A DNA stretch of 20,134 bases from an uncultured Ruminococcus sp. (GCA_910577575.1 CAJTOG010000034.1:1-20134); one strand, 5' to 3'. Positions 1 to 7,481 are shown, counted from the stretch's first letter. The notes: generated by a model not told the origin, from the sequence alone. Numbers and translations are program-made.

Positions 1-1114
1 GGATAACAGGAACCATAGTTGCGGCAAATGGAATATTGTCAACAAATGCACTTGCCAAAGCTGATACCCAAAGAATGATTGCAACCATGATATAAGCATT
101 TCCTCCGCTTATATTTCCTATAAAATCAGCAATATACTTCAGGATTCCTGTTTCTTCAAGTCCGCCGACAACAATAAACAGTCCTATAAAGAATACGACT
201 GTTTTATAATCAATTTTTTTAAGTAACCCGAGTGCATCTTTTCCTGCGAATATAAGAGTAATTACTGCGATAAATAAGCCGATAGAAGCAACAGTTAAGT
301 GTGTTGCGGAGTGAGAAACGAGCAGGATAACAGCAAGTCCGAAAATAACACTGCTGATTATGAAATCCTTTTTATTTGTGATGGCTGATGACGGTTCAGG
401 AAGTTTTGAAAGGTCAACTGTTTCACTGTTTTTGGAAACAAGTTCTTTTCTGAAAGCAAAATAGAAGAATACAATTGTGAAAATAAGGCAGATGCCTGCA
501 CATATACCCGTATTCGTAAGAAAATCAAAGAATGAGAAACCAAGAGATGTACCTACAATAATATTCGGCGGGTCTCCGCACATTGTAGCTGAACCGCCTA
601 AATTTGCACAGAAAATTTCTGAAAGAATCATGGGTATCGGATTGAATTTCAGGAGCTGTGCAAGCTCAATCGTTACTGCCGCAAGGAACATGATAACAGT
701 TATACTGTCAATAAACATGGATAACACAGCGGACATAATCATGAATGTGATAAATACAGGAATAGTCTTGCATTTTACAAGAAAAGCAATTTTCATGCAG
801 AGCCATCGGAAAAATCCGGCTTTTGCCATACCTTCAACCATGACCATCATTCCGGCAATGAAAATAATAGTTGACCAGTTGATGCCCTTGCTTTCGCTTT
901 CGGTTACCTGATACCAAAATTCAGGCTTTATAAAATCCCTGACAGCGATAGTTTCCCAGATTGCCGTACCGCTTCTCATACATATACCGAAAACGATAAT
1001 CAAAGTAAGCAGACCGCAGCCCAGTGTTACAATATGCCGTTCGATTTTATCAATTACAATCATCAAAAACATTGCAATAAATATAATAACGGCAAAGATT
1101 TGTGCTGCTAACAT
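1..1114 (-). CDS. ArsB/NhaD-type (ion transporter superfamily) membrane permease, C-terminal end outside window
   Basis: A very hydrophobic polytopic membrane protein; 371 residues are visible and the C-terminus is cut off by the window edge. It starts with MLAAQIFAVIIF at ATG 1114, preceded by GGAGG with 9 nt spacing. Two motifs place it in the ArsB/NhaD/SLC13-like superfamily: GDPPNIIVGTS near residues 180-190 and FVDNIPFAATMVP near residues 356-368, the repeated half-site motifs of this fold. Members move arsenite, organic anions or Na+/H+. The substrate cannot be read from these motifs, and arsenic, citrate or sodium genes are absent nearby. It has its own promoter and is separated from glnN by a terminator, so it is an independent unit. 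Family call firm, substrate unknown. Confidence 0.85.
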   Translation of the reverse strand, partial: MLAAQIFAVIIFIAMFLMIVIDKIERHIVTLGCGLLTLIIVFGICMRSGTAIWETIAVRDFIKPEFWYQVTESESKGINWSTIIFIAGMMVMVEGMAKAGFFRWLCMKIAFLVKCKTIPVFITFMIMSAVLSMFIDSITVIMFLAAVTIELAQLLKFNPIPMILSEIFCANLGGSATMCGDPPNIIVGTSLGFSFFDFLTNTGICAGICLIFTIVFFYFAFRKELVSKNSETVDLSKLPEPSSAITNKKDFIISSVIFGLAVILLVSHSATHLTVASIGLFIAVITLIFAGKDALGLLKKIDYKTVVFFIGLFIVVGGLEETGILKYIADFIGNISGGNAYIMVAIILWVSALASAFVDNIPFAATMVPVI

Positions 1115-1153
1115 ATAAACATACCTCCATAATAAAATATTTGCCAATTAAGA

Positions 1154-1182
1154 ATTATAGCACAATTAAACAAATATTTCAA
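1154..1182 (-). promoter_or_regulatory. Sigma-A promoter of the ArsB/NhaD-type permease
   Basis: On the minus strand TTGAAA (1182-1177) is followed, after exactly 17 nt, by a consensus TATAAT (1159-1154). The -10 box lies 40 nt upstream of the permease ATG, which leaves room for a short leader with the GGAGG ribosome binding site. The rest of the gap up to the glnN terminator is T-rich on the plus strand and shows no gene. Confidence 0.8.
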
Positions 1183-1280
1183 GCTATATTTCTCTGTTTG
1201 TTAATTTTCGTTTATTTGTATTTTTTTCTCTGTTTTTTACAAAAATTTTTGTCAAGATTTGTCAGGTAGAGGTTATTTGG

Positions 1281-1325
1281 TATGAAAATATAACAATACC
1301 CTCCCTGGATTTTCAGGAAGGGTAT
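1281..1325 (-). terminator. Intrinsic terminator after glnN
   Basis: An inverted repeat at 1296-1325 forms a 12-bp stem with one mismatch (ATACCCTTCCTG against CAGGGAGGGTAT) around a 6-nt loop. Reading on the minus strand it lies 27 nt after the glnN stop and is followed by a U-rich stretch (TGTTATATTTT). It should end the amt-pyrG-glnN transcription unit. The U tract is interrupted, so efficiency may be moderate. Confidence 0.7.
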
Positions 1326-1352
1326 ATATGGGGAGAAAAGTAGATGTTTTAA

Positions 1353-3443
1353 TTATTTAACTCCGAAAAGAAGTTTGTCATATGTCGGGAATGGCCAGTA
1401 ATCTTCTGAAGTAACAGTTTCAACCTTATCAGCAGCTACACGCAGAGTATCCATTTTCGGAAGGATATTATCACGTACAAATTCAGATGCTTTTATAATA
1501 TCCTCAATGTTTCTGAGTTCAGCAACTGCACCTTCAAGAGCAGAAGTATCCTCATCCATTTCGTCTGTAAGGTCAGAAAGAGTTGTAATAAGTCTTTTTT
1601 CATATTTGCAGGCTACAGAAACCACACCTGTTTTTGCTGCAACAGCTGAGGCAGTATCAGCAGTGAACTTTGTAACAGCGGGGATAATCTCCTTACGTGC
1701 CATATCAATCATGGTAAGAGCTTCAATATTTACAGCTTTTACATAATTGTCGAGCATGATGTCACGGCGTGAATAAATTTCAGTTTCTGTAAATATGCCG
1801 TGAGATGTAAGCATATCAATATTTTTCTTGTCACAGATTTTAGGCATAGCGTCAGCAGTGGTTTTAAGATTGAGAAGACCACGTTTTTCAGCTTCGACAA
1901 TCCATGCTTTATCATATCCGTTTCCGTTGAAGATAATGCGTTTATGATTCTTGATGGTACGGCGGATAAGCTCATGGAGTGCAGAGTTGAAATCTTCAGA
2001 TTGTTCAAGTTCGTCTGAAAACTGTCTGAGTACTTCGGCAACGGCTGCATTAAGATGAATATTGGCACATGAAATACTGTTGGATGAACCGAGCATACGG
2101 AATTCAAACTTGTTACCCGTAAAAGCAAAAGGAGATGTTCTGTTTCTGTCTGTAGTATCTTTTCTGAATTTAGGAAGCACATCAACGCCAAGTTGCATTC
2201 TTTCTTTCTTTGTTCCATCATATGGAGTATCATTTTCGATAGAATCAAGTACAGATGTAAGTTCATCGCCGAGGAAGATTGAAATAACAGCAGGCGGTGC
2301 TTCATTTGCACCAAGTCTGTGGTCGTTGCCTGCTGTTGCAACTGAAAGACGGAGCAAATCCTGATAATCGTCGACTGCCTTTATTACTGCTGCGAGAAAA
2401 AGCAGAAATTGTGCATTTTCATGAGGAGTTTCACCGGGTGAAAGAAGATTTATTCCTGTATCGGTTGAGATTGACCAGTTATTATGTTTACCTGAACCGT
2501 TTACACCTGCGAACGGTTTTTCGTGTAGTAAGCATACAAGACCATGTTTCTTGGCAATTTTCTGCATTACTTCCATGGTAAGCTGATTGTGGTCGGCGGC
2601 AATATTGGTAGTGCTGTAGATAGGAGCAAGCTCGTGCTGTGCCGGAGCAACTTCATTATGTTTTGTTTTTGCAAGTATGCCGAGTTTCCAGAGTTCCTTG
2701 TCCAAATCAGCCATATATTCAGAAACTTTCTGTTTGATTGAACCGAAATAATGGTCTTCAAGTTCCTGACCCTTTGGAGGCATTGCACCGAAAAGAGTTC
2801 TTCCGCTCATAATTAAATCTTTTCTCTGTGCATAGAGTTCGGCAGGTACAAGGAAATATTCCTGCTCAGGACCTACAGAAGTCTTGACAACTTTTATATT
2901 ATCATTGCCGAAAAGTTTCAGGATACGGAGTGCCTGACGATTGATAGCGTCCATGGAACGGAGAAGCGGTACTTTTTTATCCAGTGCTTCACCTGTATAA
3001 GAACAGAAAGCAGTCGGAATATAAAGTGTGCCGTCTTTAATGAAAGCATAGGAAGTAGGGTCCCATGCTGTATATCCACGTGCTTCAAATGTAGCACGGA
3101 GTCCGCCGGACGGGAAAGAAGATGCGTCAGGTTCGCCCTTTACAAGTTCCTTGCCTGAAAACTCCATTATAACACGTCCGTCGGGAGCAGGGGTGATAAA
3201 GCTGTCATGCTTTTCAGCAGTAAGACCTGTCAAAGGCTGAAACCAGTGAGTATAGTGAGTTGCACCGTGTTCAATAGCCCAGTCTTTCATAGCAGCGGCT
3301 ACAGAATTTGCAACAGTTGAATCAAGCGGAGTCCCCTTATCAATAGTTTCCTTAAGGCTCTTGTAAATTTTTTCGGGCAATTTAGCTTTCATAACTCTGT
3401 CATCGAATACCATTGAACCAAAGTAATCTGTAATTTTTTCCAT
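1353..3443 (-). CDS. glnN: Glutamine synthetase type III (GlnN)
   Basis: Catalyses ATP-dependent amidation of glutamate with ammonium, the entry step of high-affinity nitrogen assimilation, in the cytoplasm. The 696-residue product has the length of GSIII, much longer than GSI (about 440-470). Signature blocks are visible: THYTHWFQPLTG near residues 62-73, FPSGGLRATFEARG near 110-123, a nucleotide/metal-site block around NGSGKHNNW, and NEAPPAVISIFLG. I place the start at ATG 3443 (MEKITDYFGSMVFDD) because AGGAGG sits 9 nt upstream; an upstream in-frame ATG at 3494 would overlap pyrG and lacks a ribosome binding site. It lies only 34 nt behind pyrG on the same strand, so co-transcription is likely. 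This appears to be the catalytically competent glutamine synthetase of the window, in contrast to the degenerate homologue at 13607-14902. Confidence 0.96.
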   Translation of the reverse strand: MEKITDYFGSMVFDDRVMKAKLPEKIYKSLKETIDKGTPLDSTVANSVAAAMKDWAIEHGATHYTHWFQPLTGLTAEKHDSFITPAPDGRVIMEFSGKELVKGEPDASSFPSGGLRATFEARGYTAWDPTSYAFIKDGTLYIPTAFCSYTGEALDKKVPLLRSMDAINRQALRILKLFGNDNIKVVKTSVGPEQEYFLVPAELYAQRKDLIMSGRTLFGAMPPKGQELEDHYFGSIKQKVSEYMADLDKELWKLGILAKTKHNEVAPAQHELAPIYSTTNIAADHNQLTMEVMQKIAKKHGLVCLLHEKPFAGVNGSGKHNNWSISTDTGINLLSPGETPHENAQFLLFLAAVIKAVDDYQDLLRLSVATAGNDHRLGANEAPPAVISIFLGDELTSVLDSIENDTPYDGTKKERMQLGVDVLPKFRKDTTDRNRTSPFAFTGNKFEFRMLGSSNSISCANIHLNAAVAEVLRQFSDELEQSEDFNSALHELIRRTIKNHKRIIFNGNGYDKAWIVEAEKRGLLNLKTTADAMPKICDKKNIDMLTSHGIFTETEIYSRRDIMLDNYVKAVNIEALTMIDMARKEIIPAVTKFTADTASAVAAKTGVVSVACKYEKRLITTLSDLTDEMDEDTSALEGAVAELRNIEDIIKASEFVRDNILPKMDTLRVAADKVETVTSEDYWPFPTYDKLLFGVK

Positions 3444-3477
3444 TGTAAAAATCCTCCTAAAATATATTTGAAATGAT

Positions 3478-5079
3478 TTATCTGACATTTTCAATTGAAG
3501 CTTTTATGAAATCAGCAAAGAGCTTATGCGGTTTATTCGGGCGTGATTTAAATTCGGGATGGAACTGTACTCCTACAAACCATGGATGTTCCGGAATTTC
3601 TATTATTTCAACAAGTCTTTCGTCAGGGGAAAGACCTGAAATTTTCAAGCCGGCCTTAGTAAGCGGTTTTCTGTAAGCATTATTGAATTCGTAACGGTGA
3701 CGGTGACGTTCATAAATGAGTTCTCTTCCATAAATTTTATGGCATATTGAATCAGATGTAAGCCTGCACGGATAAAGTCCGAGTCGCATTGTACCGCCCT
3801 TTTGTGAAATTTCTTTCTGTTCTTCCATTATATGAATTACTGGATTAGGCGTGTTGCTGAACTCCGCTGAATTTGCATCATTAAATCCTGCCAAATTTCT
3901 TGCAAATTCCACGACAGCCATCTGCATACCCAAACATATTCCGAAAAATGGCACTTTATTTTCCCTTGCATAACATATTGACTCAATCATGCCTTGAATG
4001 CCGCGTTTTCCGAATCCCCCGGGGACTATTATTCCATTGCAGTCTTTAAGTGTATCAGCAACATTTTCCGATGTTATGTTTTCTGAATCAATCCACTGTA
4101 TATCAACAGATGTATCATTTACTATACCGCCGTGATGCAGGGCTTCCGCAACCGATAAGTAAGCATCATGAAGTTCAACATATTTTCCGATAAGTCCGAT
4201 TGTTACTTTTTTACGTGCGTTTTCAGCTCTGTGAACCATTTCAGTCCATTCATTCAAATCGGGAACACGGTTTTCAAGCCCAAGATGATGACATACTGAT
4301 TCTGCCAGTCCTTCTTTTTCAAGCCATAACGGTACTTCATAAAGCGATGGTGCAGTAAGGTTCTGTATAACATCTTCCTTTCGGATATTACAGAAAAGAG
4401 CTATTTTTTCCTGCATATCTTTCGGAATAGGCATTTCACTCCTGCATACGATAATATCTGGCTGTATACCGATTGACAGAAGTTCTTTTGTTGAGTGCTG
4501 GGTCGGTTTGGATTTCAGTTCCTCCGAACCTGCAATATATGGGACAAGTGTAACGTGTATGTAGGCAACATTATTTCTTCCCTGTTCCGTACCTACCTGT
4601 CTTATAGCTTCAAGGAACGGCGTTGACTCAATATCACCGACTGTTCCGCCGATTTCTGTAATTACAATATCTGCATTTACGTCCTTTTCCGCACTGTAAA
4701 CCTTATTCTTTATTTCATTGGTAATGTGCGGAATGACCTGTACAGTACCGCCGAGATAATCTCCACGTCTTTCTTTGTTAATGACGTTCCAGTAAATTTT
4801 GCCTGTCGTTACATTTGAATTAACCGTAAGATTTTCATCAACGAATCTTTCATAGTGACCCAAATCCAAATCTGTTTCCGCTCCGTCATCTGTTACAAAT
4901 ACTTCACCGTGCTGATAAGGCGACATAGTACCGGGGTCAACATTGATATAAGGGTCAAATTTCTGAATGGTTACTTTGTAGCCACGCTGCTTCAGCAGTC
5001 TTCCGAGTGAAGCCGCCGTAATACCTTTGCCGAGTCCTGAAACGACTCCGCCCGTCACAAAAATATACTTTGCTGACAT
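3478..5079 (-). CDS. pyrG: CTP synthase (glutamine-hydrolysing)
   Basis: Converts UTP to CTP using ATP and the amide of glutamine, linking pyrimidine synthesis to the glutamine pool. The N-terminal synthetase domain opens with KYIFVTGGVVSGLGKG (nucleotide-binding loop), followed by the DPYINVDPGTMSP block. The C-terminal class I amidotransferase domain has the nucleophile elbow FGICLGMQ (Cys about residue 382) and the partner FHPEFKSRP near the end. I chose ATG 5079 (MSAKYIF) because AGGAG is then 9 nt upstream; ATG 5085, two codons earlier, would leave only 3 nt. Full length is about 533 residues, normal for the family. It lies between amt-PII and glnN on one strand. The 112-nt gap upstream holds a long inverted repeat that could terminate amt or attenuate pyrG. 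Confidence 0.96.
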   Translation of the reverse strand: MSAKYIFVTGGVVSGLGKGITAASLGRLLKQRGYKVTIQKFDPYINVDPGTMSPYQHGEVFVTDDGAETDLDLGHYERFVDENLTVNSNVTTGKIYWNVINKERRGDYLGGTVQVIPHITNEIKNKVYSAEKDVNADIVITEIGGTVGDIESTPFLEAIRQVGTEQGRNNVAYIHVTLVPYIAGSEELKSKPTQHSTKELLSIGIQPDIIVCRSEMPIPKDMQEKIALFCNIRKEDVIQNLTAPSLYEVPLWLEKEGLAESVCHHLGLENRVPDLNEWTEMVHRAENARKKVTIGLIGKYVELHDAYLSVAEALHHGGIVNDTSVDIQWIDSENITSENVADTLKDCNGIIVPGGFGKRGIQGMIESICYARENKVPFFGICLGMQMAVVEFARNLAGFNDANSAEFSNTPNPVIHIMEEQKEISQKGGTMRLGLYPCRLTSDSICHKIYGRELIYERHRHRYEFNNAYRKPLTKAGLKISGLSPDERLVEIIEIPEHPWFVGVQFHPEFKSRPNKPHKLFADFIKASIENVR

Positions 5080-5110
5080 CTGCATTTTCTCCTGTTTTTA
5101 AATATATATT

Positions 5111-5180
5111 AACTGAATATACAGCAGGCTGCGGGAGAATTTATTGAAATTTTTGTTTGCAGTTCTGCTGTATCTCAGTT
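5111..5180. repeat. Long imperfect inverted repeat between amt-PII and pyrG
   Basis: The left arm (5111-5132) reads AACTGA, 2 nt, ATACAGCAG, 1 nt, CTGC. The right arm (5159-5180) reads GCAG, 2 nt, CTGCTGTAT, 1 nt, TCAGTT. That gives 19 paired positions with small bulges around a 26-nt A/T-rich loop. Read on the minus strand it starts 12 nt after the amt stop and is followed by a stretch rich in T and A, not a clean U-run. It may be a weak terminator for amt, an mRNA-stability hairpin, or an attenuator for pyrG. I see no clear promoter inside the gap. Confidence 0.6.
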
Positions 5181-5191
5181 AATTGCATTAA

Positions 5192-7069
5192 TTATCTGGA
5201 AATTGTCCCCATAAGAGCCTTGTTCTCTTCTTCTGTATCCTGCAAAGCGTCATAATCCTCTTCACCTGTGCGGATTTTAATAACGTTTTCAATGTCATAA
5301 ATAAAAAGTTTGCCGTCGCCATAGTTGCCTGTATAAAGAGCAGCTCTTGCGGAGTCTATAACCTTGTCGACAGGAACTGCACATAATGCAATTTCAGCCT
5401 TGATTTTCGGAAGCAGGTTCATTTCAATTTTTGCTCCACGGTAGTATTTCTGCTGCTGTCCTTTCTGCATACCACAACCGAGAACATTCGTTACTGTTAT
5501 ACCTGTAATCTGAATAGCTTCCATTGCCTGAATGAAATCCTGAAGTTTCTGCTGTTTGAATATTGCAACAACCTTTGTCATCTTCGGTTTGCCGTCAACA
5601 TATGGAACAGAATAGTTTTTAACTTCTACAGCTTCGTTTACAGGAACTGACGGTACTTTTACAACACTCTTTGCATCGTTCTTGGTATATCCGTGCATTG
5701 ATATATCGCCCATTGACGGGGCAAAATCCGCATAGGAGCTTATAAGTCCGTGTTCTGTAACATCGAGACCGAGAATTTCTTCCTGTTCTGATGCACGGAG
5801 ACCGATTGTATGTTTGATTACAAGAAATACTATTGTCATTGTGACAGCTGTCCACGAACCTACTGCAAATATACCGAGAAGCTGTTTTCCGAGGAGTTCA
5901 AAACCGCCGCCATAGAATAAACCGTTTCCGGCAATACCGCTTGCACCGCCTGCCTGAGCTACTGCAAATCCTGGGGCTTTGTCTGTTGCAAAAAGTCCGA
6001 CTGCAATTGTTCCCCAGAGACCGTTCATCATGTGTACTGCCACTGCACCTACAGGGTCGTCAACATGAAGGACATAATCCAGAAACCATACGCCGAAGCA
6101 TACAAGAAGTCCTGAGATTATACCTACCATTATCGCACCGAAGGCGTCCATTACATCACAGCCTGCCGTTATTCCGACAAGTCCCGCAAGTGAAGCATTG
6201 AGACACATTGAAACATCGGGCTTGCCGTATTTGAGCCATGTAAATACCATGCAGACTACTGTTGCAATTGCGGGTGCGATTGTTGTTGTAAGGAAGATAG
6301 AACCAAGCATTTCAACTGACTGTGAAGCGGCAGGATTGAATCCGTACCAGCCGAACCAGAGAATGAATACTCCGAGTGCACCGATTGTAAGGTTGTGACC
6401 GGGAATAGCGTTTACTTTTACTTTGCCGTCCGAACCTTTGGTAAATTTTCCGATTCTTGGTCCAAGGATTGATGCACCTACGAGTGCGGAAATACCGCCA
6501 ACCATATGAATTGCACATGAGCCTGATATGTCGTGGAAGCCCATTTGATAGAGCCAGCCGTCAGAATTCCATATCCAGTGTGCTTCAATAGGATAAATCA
6601 ATGCACTTATTATGCCTGAGTAAATACAATATGAAATAAACTTTGTTCTTTCTGCCATGGCACCGGAAACTATTGTAGCAGTTGTTGCACAGAATACCAG
6701 ATTGAATATAAAGTTTGAGAAATCAAAATTATCATATGATGTGAAGATATCAAAACCGGGTTTTCCGATAAGACCTGCAAAATCTTCACCGAGAAGAAGT
6801 CCGAATCCTATAATTATGAACATTACTGTACCTATGCAGAAGTCCATGAGGTTTTTCATAATAATATTTCCTGCATTTTTTGCACGTGTGAATCCTGTTT
6901 CCACCATTGCAAAGCCTGCCTGCATAAAGAATACAAGTGAAACGGCGATAAGAAACCAAACACCGAAAACTTTTTTATCAGTTATGCTTTCCAGAACATC
7001 CATAAGCTCCTGAGATAACTCTGATACTGCTATTATACCGCCAATCAGAGATTTTGCCAAAACTGTCAT
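5192..7069 (-). CDS. amt: Ammonium transporter fused to a C-terminal PII (GlnK-like) domain
   Basis: A 625-residue protein. Residues about 33-425 are an Amt/Rh channel: AGFAMVETGF (51-60), the twin pore histidines H188 (CAIHMVGG) and H346 (AVHMMNG), and Asp180 before the first. After a 70-residue linker, residues 497-609 are a complete PII protein: MTKVVAIFK start, ITGITVTNVLG, a T-loop with QKG and YYRGA, the nucleotide-binding GDGK segment near 585 and IKIRTGEED near the end. PII normally gates Amt by binding it according to ADP/ATP and 2-oxoglutarate; here sensor and channel are one chain. The T-loop is one residue longer than in E. coli GlnB, and the uridylylation Tyr51 of RGAEY is Ile548 (RGAKI), so classical uridylylation is unlikely. 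ATG 7069 has GGGAGGT 7 nt upstream. Expression is probably controlled by the structured leader described separately. Confidence 0.95.
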   Translation of the reverse strand: MTVLAKSLIGGIIAVSELSQELMDVLESITDKKVFGVWFLIAVSLVFFMQAGFAMVETGFTRAKNAGNIIMKNLMDFCIGTVMFIIIGFGLLLGEDFAGLIGKPGFDIFTSYDNFDFSNFIFNLVFCATTATIVSGAMAERTKFISYCIYSGIISALIYPIEAHWIWNSDGWLYQMGFHDISGSCAIHMVGGISALVGASILGPRIGKFTKGSDGKVKVNAIPGHNLTIGALGVFILWFGWYGFNPAASQSVEMLGSIFLTTTIAPAIATVVCMVFTWLKYGKPDVSMCLNASLAGLVGITAGCDVMDAFGAIMVGIISGLLVCFGVWFLDYVLHVDDPVGAVAVHMMNGLWGTIAVGLFATDKAPGFAVAQAGGASGIAGNGLFYGGGFELLGKQLLGIFAVGSWTAVTMTIVFLVIKHTIGLRASEQEEILGLDVTEHGLISSYADFAPSMGDISMHGYTKNDAKSVVKVPSVPVNEAVEVKNYSVPYVDGKPKMTKVVAIFKQQKLQDFIQAMEAIQITGITVTNVLGCGMQKGQQQKYYRGAKIEMNLLPKIKAEIALCAVPVDKVIDSARAALYTGNYGDGKLFIYDIENVIKIRTGEEDYDALQDTEEENKALMGTISR

Positions 7070-7086
7070 AATAAATACCTCCCGCT

Positions 7087-7115
7087 ATCCTGCTGTTACA
7101 GGATTATCTAACAGC
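7087..7115 (-). promoter_or_regulatory. Two mutually exclusive hairpins next to the amt ribosome binding site
   Basis: On the minus strand the leader just before the Shine-Dalgarno can fold two ways. One is GCTGTTA (7115-7109) pairing perfectly with TAACAGC (7098-7092). The other is ATCCTG (7104-7099) pairing with CAGGAT (7092-7087), which ends 4 nt before GGGAGG. The arms overlap, so only one can form. Neither has a U-run, so a role in translation or in feeding back on the preceding terminator is possible. The loop of the second (TAACAG) lacks the A1/G4 pattern of the ANTAR hairpins. Confidence 0.4.
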
Positions 7116-7167
7116 AAATACAAAAGGGTATATGATTCACCGGTAATTTCCGGCAAATCATACACCC
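7115..7167 (-). terminator. Second intrinsic terminator in the amt leader
   Basis: Reading on the minus strand, GGGTGTATGATT (7167-7156) pairs along all 12 positions (one G-U) with AATCATATACCC (7137-7126). Inside is a smaller CCGG/CCGG stem, and TTTTGTATTT follows. The 5' arm contains the 3' arm and the last two loop bases of hexaloop hairpin 2, so the two structures exclude each other. It sits 46 nt before the amt ATG. Confidence 0.75.
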
Positions 7168-7177
7168 CATTGTGTAT
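7160..7177 (-). promoter_or_regulatory. ANTAR-type hexaloop hairpin 2 of the amt leader
   Basis: Minus-strand RNA ATACAC-AATGGG-GTGTAT forms a perfect 6-bp stem with a six-base loop whose positions 1 and 4 are A and G, the invariant loop bases of ANTAR RNA targets. It shares 8 nt with the 5' arm of the following terminator. Binding of the ANTAR protein encoded at 14915-15496 would be expected to block termination (inference). Confidence 0.65.
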
Positions 7178-7192
7178 AGAAATTAAGTACTT

Positions 7193-7240
7193 AAAAACAA
7201 AAAGAGGGAGCTACAGATTTATCAAAAATCCGCAGCGCCC
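7193..7240 (-). terminator. First intrinsic terminator in the amt leader
   Basis: Reading on the minus strand, a 15-nt arm 7240-7226 pairs with 7220-7206 with one C-U mismatch and two G-U pairs around a 5-nt loop (TTGAT), and is followed by CTTTTTGTTTTT. The hairpin starts only about 10 nt after the predicted transcription start, so transcription would end very early unless the overlapping hexaloop hairpin forms. Confidence 0.8.
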
Positions 7241-7246
7241 TTGCTG
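7233..7246 (-). promoter_or_regulatory. ANTAR-type hexaloop hairpin 1 of the amt leader
   Basis: Minus-strand RNA CAGC-AAGGGC-GCTG: a 4-bp stem and a six-base loop with A at position 1 and G at position 4. It shares 8 nt (last four loop bases and the whole 3' arm) with the 5' arm of terminator 1, so formation of one prevents the other. The stem is short, consistent with a structure that needs a protein to stabilise it. Confidence 0.6.
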
Positions 7247-7257
7247 TTTATATTATC

Positions 7258-7286
7258 ATTATACTCCGTTGACTGTAATTTGTCAA
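7258..7286 (-). promoter_or_regulatory. Sigma-A promoter of the amt-PII unit
   Basis: Consensus TTGACA (7286-7281) and consensus TATAAT (7263-7258) on the minus strand with a 17-nt spacer. The predicted start is near 7251, giving a leader of about 180 nt. A perfect promoter upstream of two terminators fits control by antitermination and not by initiation. Confidence 0.85.
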
Positions 7287-7373
7287 TAGCTTTTTAGAAA
7301 TTTTATGTTATGTACATTTTATATTTGAATTAACTGAAAAATAAGTGCAAAATCACAGTTTTCAATTCTCCTC

Positions 7374-7402
7374 TTGACAATTGCGGATAAATATGATAAG
7401 AT
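7374..7402 (+). promoter_or_regulatory. Sigma-A promoter of the gltB operon
   Basis: TTGACA (7374-7379) and TAAGAT (7397-7402) with a 17-nt spacer. The predicted start, near 7409, is at the very edge of hexaloop hairpin 1. The 87 bp between the two divergent -35 boxes (7287-7373) are AT-rich, and I found no TGTNA-N7-TNACA (GlnR/TnrA) operator there. Confidence 0.8.
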
Positions 7403-7409
7403 AATTAAA

Positions 7410-7423
7410 GAACAAGGACGTTC
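7410..7423 (+). promoter_or_regulatory. ANTAR-type hexaloop hairpin 1 of the gltB leader
   Basis: GAAC-AAGGAC-GTTC: 4-bp stem and a six-base loop with A1 and G4. It is nearly the same design as hairpin 1 of the divergent amt leader (loop AAGGGC), although the stem sequences differ, which is what compensatory conservation of a structure predicts. Its 3' half is the start of the terminator's 5' arm. Confidence 0.6.
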
Positions 7424-7465
7424 CCAACAGGCTTTTTGTCTGTTGAGGACGTCTTTTTATTTTTT
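7417..7465 (+). terminator. Leader terminator upstream of gltB
   Basis: GACGTTCCCAACAG (7417-7430) pairs with CTGTTGAGGACGTC (7440-7453) over 14 positions with one wobble and one mismatch around a 9-nt loop, followed by TTTTTATTTTTT (7454-7465). It lies more than 100 nt before gltB and inside its transcript, so it acts as an attenuator. It overlaps hexaloop hairpin 1 by 7 nt. Confidence 0.85.
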
Positions 7466-7481
7466 GCCTGTTCGTATCGGG

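Noticed and set aside
477..911. Open frame of 144 codons on the plus strand at the left end
   Set aside because: It is the shadow of the ArsB/NhaD-type permease on the minus strand, whose motifs GDPPNIIVG and FVDNIPFAATMVP are in frame throughout.
1239..1252. Perfect 14-bp palindrome ACAAAAATTTTTGT in the T-rich gap upstream of the permease promoter
   Set aside because: A/T-only palindromes of this length are expected in such AT-rich DNA, and its place far upstream of the -35 box gives no clear function.
1739..2341. Open frame of 200 codons within glnN on the same strand in another frame
   Set aside because: It lies fully inside GSIII coding sequence, whose motifs are intact, and its translation is low-complexity without known motifs.
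3444..3494. 17-codon N-terminal extension of glnN from ATG 3494
   Set aside because: It would overlap the end of pyrG and has no ribosome binding site, while ATG 3443 has AGGAGG at good distance and gives the usual GSIII start.
7287..7373. Search for a GlnR/TnrA box or sigma-54-type promoter between the divergent promoters
   Set aside because: A TGTTA-like start is present near 7307, but the second half-site TNACA is absent, and no GG-N10-GC pattern with suitable flanks was seen.
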